64,000 nucleotides of DNA from contig QJYK01000128.1 of the NCBI GenBank assembly GCA_003248075.1, forward strand, positions 47,488-111,487, in the 5' to 3' direction. This DNA comes from Gemmatimonadota bacterium. GTDB taxonomy: Bacteria; Gemmatimonadota; Gemmatimonadetes; Longimicrobiales; Gaopeijiaceae. Under the pieces are notes generated by a model. The model made no database searches and was not told the DNA's origin. It was given only the letters and a program-made list of their open reading frames with translations. Positions 28,212-36,798 of the stretch are shown piece after piece; the first letter of the stretch is position 1; every line of letters starts with the position of its first letter. A program made the translations under genes and the position numbers.

Positions 28212-30818
28212 TCACCGTCCCGGACCGAGGAGGACCGCGTTCATGAACAGGAGCATGGTCGCCTCGGTGTACGCGCGGTAGTTGGGGTCTTCGGCGAACG
28301 CGATCAGCTGACCTCGACCCACCGGCTGGTGGATCAGGAAGGCCTTGTTGGCGAGCTGGGGGCGCGCTTCCTCCCAGACTACGCCAGACAGGACCAGATC
28401 GTCGGGTCCACCGTAACGACCCACGTTGGTGCCTCGGTCGAGCGTGATGGGGGAGAAAACCCGCGATCCCTCGACCAGGACGCCCAGCTCCCCGTCCGTG
28501 CCCGCGCTCAGCCAATGTGTGTCGTCGAGCACGACGCGCACGATGCCCCCTGCGATGTCTTCGGGCGCTTCGTCTCCAGGCGCGATCGCTCCCAGATAGT
28601 CGATGGGTTGGTCCGGGGTATCGGCCGACGGTGGATCCTCACCCTCCGGGCGCCCGCCTCGTCGTTCCGTGCTGGTGGACAGGAGGTCAGCGCGGGTCGC
28701 CCACGCGGTGGCGTTGGCCAGGGTGATGAGCGTGCCCCCGTCGCGCATCCATCCTCGCAGACGATCCACCAGTCCCTCGCCTACCGTGCCGGAATAGTTC
28801 CCGCTCGGAAAGACGATGACGTCGTAGTCCGAGAGCACCACGCGACCGAGGCTCGAGGCCCGGACCACCGTGGTCCGTTGGCCATACCTGCGCTCGAGGA
28901 CGTAACGAGCCCAACCCACTGAGTAGGTCGATCCGGGCTGGTCGTACACGAGCATGACCCGGGGCTCGCGAAGCGTCCTCGTGCGACCGCTCCCCAGGGA
29001 CGTGCCTTCGGTCACATAGGAGTCGTCGACAGCCACGACCTCGGCCCCATGCCGCGCGGCGATCCGGGCGAGATCGGTGGCGAGGTCGGGGCCGTTGTCG
29101 GCCGCGCGCACGATGGCTGTGCCGATGCTCCAGTGCCGATCGGCCAGGACGAAATCCCCGCCGCCGGCGCGCACGCGAATGCCCGCGCGCAGCGCCTCTG
29201 CCACCGCGGCCACCGTGTTGGTACCCCACGGCATCAGATACGCGACCCGGGCAGAGGGCAGGGTGAGGCCGAAGGTGTCCGGGTCCGCGGACAGCTCGGT
29301 CCCGCGCGCGCCGGTGGGCCGATCCTCGACGTACAGGTCGACGTCCCAGAGCAGCGACTGGCTCCACGCCGTCAGGTCGTAGATCTCGCTGTCCAACCGC
29401 CGCGCGCGCCGCTCGACCTGGCGTCGCACGAAGTCGGCATCCATCGGGACGTGCGGGTCCAGCAGGTCACGCGCCATCTTGTGGGTCGGCTGGTCCATGG
29501 GGATGATGAACGTCCCACGCCTGGGGAGTGTCCGACCGCCGACTTCGACCGGGCCGGCGGCTTCGTGTGCCCGGATCCCGTTGCGAACCATGAGACGCGC
29601 CAGCCGCTCGGCTCGCCCCGGGTCGACGTCGGAGTGCAGCACGTACTCGGCCGGACCACGCCGGCCCAAGTCCAGGCCTTCGCGCCGGAAGGCGAGAAAA
29701 TCACGCAGGATGCGATCCCGGTTCCGGGCCGCGGTCGCCGCTGTCGCGATGGCTGCCGTGAAGTGATGCAGCACCCCATCCCCGTACGTCATGAGGGTGC
29801 CGTCGTTTTTGCGGTAGACCAGGCCGCGCGCAGACGCCTGCTCGTACGTCATGCCCAACGCACCGTGGCTGGTCGGCCACATGTCGACGTAGCCCGGATA
29901 GAACAGGTCGTACACGTCGCGGTTGAAGTACAAGAAGCCACGCGCGTCGAAGGCCTCGGCGTTGGCCCGCCCGAACACGTCCATGAGCGCGATCTGGCGC
30001 TCACCGAACCAGGGGTTCGACGGCGGTGCCGTGGGCGGGAAGAAGTAGGTCGAATTGCCGCCCATCTCGTGGAAGTCCACGACGACCTGGGGCCAGAAGC
30101 GGAGAAAGATCCCGACCTTCCCCCGGGTTTCCGGCTGGCTCTGGATGAAGAGGTCCCGGTTCAAGTCGAACAGATAGTGGTTCACACGCCCACCCGGCCA
30201 TGGCTCGTCATGCTCCGCCGACGCGGGATCCGCGTCCTCCCAGCGTGCCCTGCCCATGGTGTTCTGTGCGATGAAGCGGGCACGTCCGTCCGGGTTCTCC
30301 ACGGGGTCGATCAGGACGAGGCTTTCCCTGAGGATCAACTCGACCGTGGCGTCGTCACGCGCGGCGAGCAGGTGGTAGGCCTCGGCGATCGCCGCCCCGC
30401 TCGAGCTGATCTCGTTCCCGTGTACGCCGTGCATGAGCGCGGTGACGACGGGGAGCCGGGCGAGGAGCGCCTCGTCGCCGGCCGTGGAGGAGGGGTCCGG
30501 ATGTGCCAGTCGGTCCAGATCGGCTTCGATCTCCTCGAGCCGCGCCATCCGCTGGGGCGATCCGATCAACAGCACCGCCAGGGGTCGTCCCTCCCAACTC
30601 TCGGCGTACCGGATGAGCCGCGTGCGGTCCGGAGCGGCCGAGGCGAGAGCCTCGAAATAGCGGAGAACGTCAGCCGGAGGCGTGATCTCGTCCCGCACGC
30701 GGTGTCCCACCACCTGCTCCAGCGTCGGGATCCCCGGATCGTACCGGGTCCCGGGAGCGAGCTCTTGCGACGGCGGTGGAACCTGAACGGAGAGGGCGAG
30801 TCCGAGAGCGGCGAACAT
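28212..30818 (-). CDS. Exported M14 zinc carboxypeptidase-like peptidase 2
   Basis: 868 residues from ATG 30818 (AGGAG about 6 bases upstream), which gives a short hydrophobic leader MFAALGLALSVQVP; the open frame extends 21 codons more without a signal. Zinc ligands H133 and E136 lie in HGVHGNE, the substrate-binding NPDGR is intact and the third ligand is in VVDFHEMGG. A long C-terminal region with VMLVYDQPGSTYSVGW and VIVFPSGNYSG resembles a glutamine-amidotransferase-like fold. Compared with the M14 protein at 4609 it is a separate subgroup. Likely a periplasmic peptidase. Confidence 0.85.
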   Translation of the reverse strand: MFAALGLALSVQVPPPSQELAPGTRYDPGIPTLEQVVGHRVRDEITPPADVLRYFEALASAAPDRTRLIRYAESWEGRPLAVLLIGSPQRMARLEEIEADLDRLAHPDPSSTAGDEALLARLPVVTALMHGVHGNEISSSGAAIAEAYHLLAARDDATVELILRESLVLIDPVENPDGRARFIAQNTMGRARWEDADPASAEHDEPWPGGRVNHYLFDLNRDLFIQSQPETRGKVGIFLRFWPQVVVDFHEMGGNSTYFFPPTAPPSNPWFGERQIALMDVFGRANAEAFDARGFLYFNRDVYDLFYPGYVDMWPTSHGALGMTYEQASARGLVYRKNDGTLMTYGDGVLHHFTAAIATAATAARNRDRILRDFLAFRREGLDLGRRGPAEYVLHSDVDPGRAERLARLMVRNGIRAHEAAGPVEVGGRTLPRRGTFIIPMDQPTHKMARDLLDPHVPMDADFVRRQVERRARRLDSEIYDLTAWSQSLLWDVDLYVEDRPTGARGTELSADPDTFGLTLPSARVAYLMPWGTNTVAAVAEALRAGIRVRAGGGDFVLADRHWSIGTAIVRAADNGPDLATDLARIAARHGAEVVAVDDSYVTEGTSLGSGRTRTLREPRVMLVYDQPGSTYSVGWARYVLERRYGQRTTVVRASSLGRVVLSDYDVIVFPSGNYSGTVGEGLVDRLRGWMRDGGTLITLANATAWATRADLLSTSTERRGGRPEGEDPPSADTPDQPIDYLGAIAPGDEAPEDIAGGIVRVVLDDTHWLSAGTDGELGVLVEGSRVFSPITLDRGTNVGRYGGPDDLVLSGVVWEEARPQLANKAFLIHQPVGRGQLIAFAEDPNYRAYTEATMLLFMNAVLLGPGR

Positions 30819-30949
30819 GAGATCTCCTGGTCGGTCTTGGGTCGGGCAATATATAGAGTGGTCACGCGCGAGCGTCTGCATCCCCCAGGGACCTCTCGGG
30901 GATCGAATCCACTATCATTAGCGCCGATTCAGTGATTCCCGGAGCCTTC

Positions 30950-32149
30950 GTGAAGATCGTCCCAGCCCTTCTCGCGCTGTCACTCCTGCGTGTGCAGGTC
31001 GTGGCCCAGGAGGGCCCTCCCCCCGGCCTGACCGACGTCGAGAATGCCCGCTCACGTGCGTGCGTGCCCGCCCTCCGGCAGTTGGCGCAGTTGAATGCGG
31101 TCCTCGAGCCCTTCGCTCGGCGCGCCGACCGCCTCCGCGTCATCAACCGGTCCATCGCCCTCGAGGACACGACCGTAGCGGCTCCTTTCGATCTCACCGA
31201 TGCGACCGAGGCCGCCGCCCACGAATGGTTCATGGCCGACATGGAGAGGGCGCGGCGATTCGTGGAGGCCCGCGACGACGCGATCCAGGCGGAGCGAGCC
31301 GCGGCCAAGGAGGAGATCCGAGGGCGTCTCTTCGCCGAGATGGATTCCCTCCGGGCGGGGGCGGACTCGAGGATGGCGGAGGCCGAGGGGGTGGAGCAGG
31401 CGGCGCAGCCATGCGAGGGGGCGGTGTTCGTTCGACCCACTGTGCTCGAGGCCTGTGCCGCCGACGGGGGACCCCTGTGCGACGCCGCCCGGGCGAGCGC
31501 CACGCCGGGGCCCTTTCGGTTCGTGGACGCCGCCGACGATCTGTGGGACATCGAAGAGCTCAGGCCGTGGAGCGAGGCGGGGCCGCTGCGCGCCGGCCCC
31601 GATGGCTCGATCCTGGGGGGCCGAACGGCCACGATGGCCAGGCTCGGCAACATCGTGGTGACCGTCGGGCTGGGAACGATCATTCGGGATCGGACCGCGC
31701 TCCCCGAGGCTGAAGTCGCCGCTTTCGACGCGAACGTGGACACGCTGGGCATCCAGTTCTCCCACGCAAAGCTGGTGATGGCTCCCGCCATCGAGCTCCA
31801 GGCCAGTGTTCCTGCCGCGATCGGCGGAGAGACGCACTACCTCCTCCACTTCGGCGACCTGACCGGGGACGACGACGTCGTATGGAGCGCGCCCGTGGGC
31901 ACGGGGGGCCTCGTGCGCGCCGCCTTTCCAGCGAAGGGACAGGACCTGCAGAGGCTCGCCGAGGGGAACCCGATCAGCTTCACCGCCGTGAGGGTGCCGG
32001 AAGGCGAGGAAGGTACCGCTGCGGAGCCCGTCTACTCCCTGACGCTGACCGCGGTCAATCAGGCGCCGCAGGTGACCGGGCTACTCGGCTACATCCTCGG
32101 CGGTGGGCTATCGCGAGACCTGGCCTTGCTGGTGCCCCCCACCGGCTGA
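30950..32149 (+). CDS. Secreted protein of unknown function
   Basis: 399 residues from GTG 30950 (GGAG 5 bases upstream); a GTG 6 codons earlier is also possible. Signal peptide VKIVPALLALSLLRVQVVAQ. Residues about 60-140 are highly charged and likely coiled coil (MERARRFVEARDDAIQAERAA). The second half is beta-rich with VTVGLGTIIRDRT and THYLLHFGDLTGDDDV. Four cysteines (in ACVPA, PCEGA, EACAAD and LCDAA) could form disulphides. I recognise no family. It diverges from the M14 peptidase by 131 bases containing an AT-rich ATATATAG stretch near 30850. Confidence 0.6.
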   Translation: MKIVPALLALSLLRVQVVAQEGPPPGLTDVENARSRACVPALRQLAQLNAVLEPFARRADRLRVINRSIALEDTTVAAPFDLTDATEAAAHEWFMADMERARRFVEARDDAIQAERAAAKEEIRGRLFAEMDSLRAGADSRMAEAEGVEQAAQPCEGAVFVRPTVLEACAADGGPLCDAARASATPGPFRFVDAADDLWDIEELRPWSEAGPLRAGPDGSILGGRTATMARLGNIVVTVGLGTIIRDRTALPEAEVAAFDANVDTLGIQFSHAKLVMAPAIELQASVPAAIGGETHYLLHFGDLTGDDDVVWSAPVGTGGLVRAAFPAKGQDLQRLAEGNPISFTAVRVPEGEEGTAAEPVYSLTLTAVNQAPQVTGLLGYILGGGLSRDLALLVPPTG

Positions 32150-32198
32150 TCGCGGCGGCGCAGGCGACCGGCGCCCACCGGGCCGGTGCCGTATCGCC

Positions 32199-32687
32199 TC
32201 ACTGCTCGTCCGCCGAGGGGCCGTAGTGACCGGGTACCGGCACGTCGAGGAGTCTGAGATAGACGCCGAGCTGCGCCCGATGATGGACGTTGTGGTTGAG
32301 CACGAACGACCGCAGCACGGCCCCTTTCGGCATGCTGAACACCACCTCCCCTCCCTGCTTCATGGACCAGATCTTGCCCAGGGCTTGGGCCGAGGCTCCT
32401 TCGATCTTCGCGCGCGCCTGCGCGACCCCTTCGTCGAAGTGGGCCAACAGCTCGTCCCGGGTCGTGGGGACGACGCGGTCGTACGGCTCGTCAAGGTCGA
32501 AGACGTCCACATCGAGCGTGACCGCGGCCCACCGGGGCACCTCGGCGAGGTGAGCGGCGAGGTCGTGCAGGGAGTAGGACTTCTCGTGGGGCTTCCAAGC
32601 GAAGCGGCCCTCGGGGACACGCTCCAGGGCGCGCCGCGTCTGGGCGAACTCCTGGTCGAACTCGGGTAGCAGGCCGGCACCGTTCAT
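32199..32687 (-). CDS. DinB-family protein 2
   Basis: 162 residues from ATG 32687, preceded by AGGAGAGGTGAAG; the open frame continues 15 codons upstream. DinB superfamily pattern: [25 protein letters not shown] near the N-terminus, supplying the first His, and [26 protein letters not shown] near the C-terminus, supplying the second pair. Typical length. Metal-binding four-helix protein; the reaction is not predictable. It diverges from the cysteine-synthase-like gene. Confidence 0.88.
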   Translation of the reverse strand: MNGAGLLPEFDQEFAQTRRALERVPEGRFAWKPHEKSYSLHDLAAHLAEVPRWAAVTLDVDVFDLDEPYDRVVPTTRDELLAHFDEGVAQARAKIEGASAQALGKIWSMKQGGEVVFSMPKGAVLRSFVLNHNVHHRAQLGVYLRLLDVPVPGHYGPSADEQ

Positions 32688-32911
32688 CTTCACCTCTCCT
32701 GGTCTCGAAGGTGGAATCACTGGACTGGGCATGGATACCGAATAAAAGCCGAAAATCCAGCCCGCGCAAGCTCGTTGCCGGTAGGTGCTCCGCCCGAGGC
32801 GGCCCGCGATCCCCCACAGGTCGGGGCGGGCACTTCCCTACGGCGCGAGCCTGGACCAAGGCCGATCTTCGACACGGTTCCCTGTGTTCCCGCGAGCTGC
32901 CCCGTCCCGTC

Positions 32912-34000
32912 ATGACGCATCTGCCCCCGTCGATCGAAGCCCGGTTCCACGGCCTCCGCAGGATCATCGGTAACACTCCGCTGCTGGCCGTCGACTACAC
33001 GTTCCGAGGAAGGCCGGGTCGGGTCTTCGCGAAGAGCGAGAACCTGAACATGACGGGCAGCGTGAAGGACCGGATGGCCTTGCACGTGCTGCACCAGGCG
33101 TACGGACGGGGGGACATCGGGCCCGGAAGCACGATCATCGAGGCGACGAGCGGGAACACGGGCATCGCGTTCGCGGCCGTGGGGAGGGCGTTGGGTCACC
33201 CCGTCTCGATCTTCATGCCGGACTGGATGAGCGAGGAGCGGGTGGATCTTCTCCGGGCCTTCGGCGCTTCGATCCGTCCCGTGACCCAGGGCGAGGGCGG
33301 CTTCGCGGGGAGCATCCGACTCGCGGAAGAGTGCGCGGCCGGGACCCCGGGGTCGTTCCTTCCGAGGCAGTTCGCGAACGAGGACAACTGCGCCGCGCAC
33401 GAGGCGACCACGGGTCCCGAGATCCACTGGCAATTGGGCTCACACGGCCTTCGTCCAGACGCGTTCGTGGCGGGCGTCGGTACGGGCGGAACCGTCATGG
33501 GCGTGGGTCGGTTCCTCAAGGCGCACCACCCCCAGGTGCGCATCCACCCGCTCGAGCCCCTGAATTCACCGACGCTGTCCACGGGCCGATGCGTCGGCAA
33601 ACACCGGATCCAGGGTATCTCCGACGAGTTCGTGCCACCGATCCTCGACCTGGCCGATCTCGACGACATCGTGCAGGTGGATGACGGTGACGCGATCCTC
33701 GCGGCGCAGGCGCTGGCCCGCGGGCTGGGACTCGGGGTGGGGATCTCGTCGGGCGCGAATTTCCTCGGGGCGGTGCTCGTGCGGGAGCGGCTCGGCGGCG
33801 ACGCGATCGTGGTGACGCTCTTCCCCGACAGCAACAAGAAGTACCTCTCCACCGCGCTCTTCCGCGAAGAGCCGACCAGGCCGGAGCACGTGACTCCCGA
33901 GCTGCGCCTGACGTCGTTCACCGCCTTCAACCGCACCTGCCAGGCGTGCGACGTCTCGGAGGAGCTGGTCCGGATGGCGGGCTTGGGCCGCGTCGGGTAG
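32912..34000 (+). CDS. Cysteine-synthase-family PLP enzyme with CxxC tail
   Basis: 362 residues from ATG 32912, where homology begins (the open frame upstream is proline/arginine-rich and unsupported). Fold-type II PLP enzyme: [12 protein letters not shown] carries the PLP lysine, [12 protein letters not shown] binds substrate, and [12 protein letters not shown] binds the phosphate. It is related to CysK/CysM, which make cysteine from O-acetylserine and sulfide, but the C-terminal 50 residues ([22 protein letters not shown]) are not standard and contain a Cys-x-x-Cys pair. Substrate could be an unusual serine or thiol donor. It converges with the next gene, whose stop lies 3 bases away. Confidence 0.82.
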   Translation: MTHLPPSIEARFHGLRRIIGNTPLLAVDYTFRGRPGRVFAKSENLNMTGSVKDRMALHVLHQAYGRGDIGPGSTIIEATSGNTGIAFAAVGRALGHPVSIFMPDWMSEERVDLLRAFGASIRPVTQGEGGFAGSIRLAEECAAGTPGSFLPRQFANEDNCAAHEATTGPEIHWQLGSHGLRPDAFVAGVGTGGTVMGVGRFLKAHHPQVRIHPLEPLNSPTLSTGRCVGKHRIQGISDEFVPPILDLADLDDIVQVDDGDAILAAQALARGLGLGVGISSGANFLGAVLVRERLGGDAIVVTLFPDSNKKYLSTALFREEPTRPEHVTPELRLTSFTAFNRTCQACDVSEELVRMAGLGRVG

Positions 34001-34003
34001 CGG

Positions 34004-34774
34004 CTAGCCGCGGGGAAGCTCCATCGGGCGGTCCCCGTCCTCGGCGGTATCGTCGCGAATGGACGCCTCGACCTCGTCCGCAAGGGCGTCGAGGAGCTCC
34101 AGCAGCGCGGTTCGCCTGCCGCGCACGACGCGCCGGTAGATCTCGCGCGCCAGGACGAAGGTCAGCGCCACGACGCCGATGGGGAAGGCGGTCGCGAACA
34201 GCACAGAGCCCATCGCCTTGAGCCCCAAGGGGAGCCCGACGCCCACACCGATCCCCACTCCTCCGCCGACCGTCGTGCCCGTCACGAGGCCGCTGGCAAG
34301 CTGGTGGAGGCGCTCCTCGACACGAATGTGCGTCTCGCCTCGACGCACACCCACGGTGACCTGGAGAGACCGCGACTTGGACGCGGTCTCGGCTCGCCAG
34401 GTGAGCGTCCGACCCAGCATCCCGGGCTGACCGTGTTCACGGGAATGTTGCTGGATCACGCCCACGCATCGCTCGAAGCCCTCCTCCGGCAGCTCGCCCG
34501 GCACCAGTCGCTCGAAGGCCAGGGTGAGCTGCTCCCCCGCCAGGCGGGCTCCGAGAGACCTCTCGATCTCTCCGGTGTCCAGCTCCAGGGCGGCGCGACG
34601 GAGGTGGCCCGGGTCGATGCCGGCCTCGATCGCGATCTCCTCCAGCTCCGAGAGCGAAAGGCCCCCGCCGGCCGCGCGCGCAGGCTCCTGTCGCTGGAGC
34701 TCGGTGGCCCGCTCCAGGATCTTCGAGACCTGCCGCTCATCGTACCGTCGGGGGAGGTTGCTGGCTTCGCTCAT
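34004..34774 (-). CDS. Membrane protein of unknown function
   Basis: 256 residues. The N-terminal part RYDERQVSKILERATELQ followed by LSLSELEEIAIEAGIDP resembles a short helical motif recurring in proteins of GC-rich phyla. Two membrane segments lie around residues 160-210 (glycine-rich VTGTTVGGGVGIGVGVGLPLG and VLFATAFPIGVVALTFVLA). Its charged tail probably faces the cytoplasm. No enzyme motif is visible. Confidence 0.65.
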   Translation of the reverse strand: MSEASNLPRRYDERQVSKILERATELQRQEPARAAGGGLSLSELEEIAIEAGIDPGHLRRAALELDTGEIERSLGARLAGEQLTLAFERLVPGELPEEGFERCVGVIQQHSREHGQPGMLGRTLTWRAETASKSRSLQVTVGVRRGETHIRVEERLHQLASGLVTGTTVGGGVGIGVGVGLPLGLKAMGSVLFATAFPIGVVALTFVLAREIYRRVVRGRRTALLELLDALADEVEASIRDDTAEDGDRPMELPRG

Positions 34775-34905
34775 CGATCCGAATCCCGTGGGTGCTGTCG
34801 CCCGGAATCTACGTCGGAGTGGGTGGGTGCCGTCGAGGGTGGTCTTGCCATCGAAGCGCCGTCGACCGATGATCGGCGGCCCGGCATCGGCGACGAGGAG
34901 GAGGA

Positions 34906-35343
34906 ATGGCCGAAGACACGCAGAGTTATGCCAGCCACGCGAGGATGGTCCCTGGCTACCACTATTTCACCGGTCTGCTCCTTCTGGTCCTCCTCATCTG
35001 GACGAGCCGCGAGTTGCTGCGGGGGTTCTCGGTCGCCGGTCTGATGGACTTCCTGCTGGTCCTGACCGTGACGTTGACCGCGTACTACGCTCGGACCTTC
35101 GCGCTGGGCGTCCAGGACCGCGTCATCCGTCTGGAGGAGCGGCTGAGGATGTCTCAGCTCCTTCCCGACGAGCTTCGTTCTCGTGTCCACGAGTTCACGA
35201 CCGAGCAGCTCATCGGATTGCGCTTCGCCTCGGACGAGGAGCTTCCGGCTTTGGCGCGCAGGGTCCTGGACGAGTCGATCGACGACCGGAAGGCGATCAA
35301 GTCGGCGGTTCGCGACTGGAGGTCCGACCACCAGCGAATCTGA
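34906..35343 (+). CDS. DUF6526-like small membrane protein
   Basis: 145 residues with a purine-rich GAGGAGGAGG ribosome site. The N-terminal QSYASHARMVPGYHYF, two TM helices (about 21-38 and 45-63) and the charged C-terminal RVIRLEERLRMSQLLP segment match the DUF6526 family (QNYKNHTR start), which has no known function. The 131-base divergent region before it shows no clear promoter. It converges with a lipoprotein gene. Confidence 0.75.
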   Translation: MAEDTQSYASHARMVPGYHYFTGLLLLVLLIWTSRELLRGFSVAGLMDFLLVLTVTLTAYYARTFALGVQDRVIRLEERLRMSQLLPDELRSRVHEFTTEQLIGLRFASDEELPALARRVLDESIDDRKAIKSAVRDWRSDHQRI

Positions 35344-35349
35344 CGGGCC

Positions 35350-35844
35350 TCAGCGGATCGTCGCGCGCTGGGTCAGCGCCTGCTCCACCATCCGCTCCCA
35401 CTCGCCCGTCGAGGGGCAGTCGACATAGCTGCGGTTCCCCTGTGCAAACCCTGCGCGCAGCTCGGCCTGCCACTGGGTGCGGATCGTGACGGTCGCGCGG
35501 TTCGCGCGCCTTCGGACGTCGAAGGAGAAACGCGCGCGCGTCCGCACTGGCGGGGCGCCCGGCGGCAGGTCACACCGTGCGACACTGTCGAGGTCGACCT
35601 CGCCTTCGTCCCAGTTCACCCAGTCGGTCTGGATGGAGCCGAAGTCCGAATCCGAAACCAGCACCGGCATCCCTCGCGCTTCGACCATCATCGACAGGCT
35701 GGCGAACGTCGTCTCGAAGTCGCTGGGGACTAGGAACCCCGGGCGGGCGGGCGGCGGGAAGCCGGGGGACGACATGCGCGCACACCCGCCCAGGTAGACG
35801 GCGAAGATCGACCCCCCGACGACCCGGAAGAGGGTCCGGCCCAT
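35350..35844 (-). CDS. Hypothetical lipoprotein
   Basis: 164 residues from ATG 35844 (GGGAGG about 8 bases upstream); the frame opens 13 codons earlier. Lipoprotein signal MGRTLFRVVGGSIFAVYLGGC. The mature part has two further Cys (in ARCDLP and VDCPST) and a beta-rich centre; no family recognised. Possible outer-membrane assembly or envelope role by analogy only. Confidence 0.65.
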   Translation of the reverse strand: MGRTLFRVVGGSIFAVYLGGCARMSSPGFPPPARPGFLVPSDFETTFASLSMMVEARGMPVLVSDSDFGSIQTDWVNWDEGEVDLDSVARCDLPPGAPPVRTRARFSFDVRRRANRATVTIRTQWQAELRAGFAQGNRSYVDCPSTGEWERMVEQALTQRATIR

Positions 35845-36029
35845 GCCCAGCCTCCCAGGGGTGAACGGTGACCTCCATAGCATAGCCTCCCGGCAGGGGC
35901 GAAGCGAGCGGTGTCTCGGCTGTCCACGCCGCCCGGGGCGCTGTAGCTACGGGGCTCGGCATGCCCCTTGCATCCGCCGGATGGACCAGCGCCAAAGAGC
36001 AGCGAGAGGTCGGAAGAGGAGGTGTCTCG

Positions 36030-36758
36030 ATGGCGAGACGCTGGCGCGCGGCGTTCCTGGGGACGGTGGTCCTCGGCGCTGGCGCATGCGATGGCACGGA
36101 GCCGGCACCGGTGCTCGAGTGGGCGCCGGAAAGCTCGCGCTCCAGCGAGAGGCCGGAAGGTGATTTGCCGATAAGACACGCGCTGGCGCGCGCAGCCAGT
36201 GAAATGGAGCGTTTCCTGCGCACGGCGACCGCGATGCCGGACCTGGGGTACGGGCCCTTGGAGTCTTTCGAGGGAATCGAGGCCCGCATCGCGGACGTTC
36301 GATCCGGGCTCGCAGGGCTGACGCGAAGGCCCGAGTCCAGCCCGACGCGTGGCTACGAAGAATCGGCGCGTCAGACCGCCGACATCGAGTGCGACCTGGA
36401 AGTTCTCAAGCTGACCTCCTTGGCTACGCCCGAGGATTTCGTCCAGCAGGCGAAGCTCGACCTCTACGTCGTGGAATCGGACATCCGGCGCCTCTTCGGC
36501 GAGCTGCCGCTCGTGCGGGAATTGGCGGATATGCCCGCCGACGGCGGGGAGGAAGCCCGTCTGCGCGCCCGCGTCGCCGACGTACGCCTCCGTCTCTCGG
36601 AGATGGACATCCGGCGTTTCGAGGGAGAGCGAGTCGAGGTCGCCGAAGCCATCGGACACCTGCGCCGCGACGTCAGGCTGACCCAGCTCCTTCGGGCGGG
36701 CGGCCGCGCCCGCGTCGCCCGGGGGCACGAAGTAGCGGGGGCGGGGACGATCCGGTGA
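36030..36758 (+). CDS. Hypothetical helical lipoprotein
   Basis: 242 residues from ATG 36030, preceded by AGGAGGT; the frame opens 23 codons earlier. Lipoprotein leader ending VVLGAGAC. The mature protein is predicted mostly helical and heavily charged, with repeated acidic/basic heptad-like segments (RRLFGELPLVRELAD, ARVADVRLRLSEMDIRRFEGERVEVAEAIGHL). One other Cys in DIECDLE. No family recognised. It may be a periplasmic coiled-coil spacer or adaptor; this is a guess. Confidence 0.65.
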   Translation: MARRWRAAFLGTVVLGAGACDGTEPAPVLEWAPESSRSSERPEGDLPIRHALARAASEMERFLRTATAMPDLGYGPLESFEGIEARIADVRSGLAGLTRRPESSPTRGYEESARQTADIECDLEVLKLTSLATPEDFVQQAKLDLYVVESDIRRLFGELPLVRELADMPADGGEEARLRARVADVRLRLSEMDIRRFEGERVEVAEAIGHLRRDVRLTQLLRAGGRARVARGHEVAGAGTIR

Positions 36759-36798
36759 GCCGACTTCGGCATCCGGTCTCCCCGCCCCGCTCGTCCCC

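Noticed and set aside
29049..30935. Long plus-strand open frame opposite the second M14 peptidase
   Set aside because: Antisense composition (His/Gly/Val/Arg-rich, no motif); the minus strand has signal peptide, HxxE and NPDGR.
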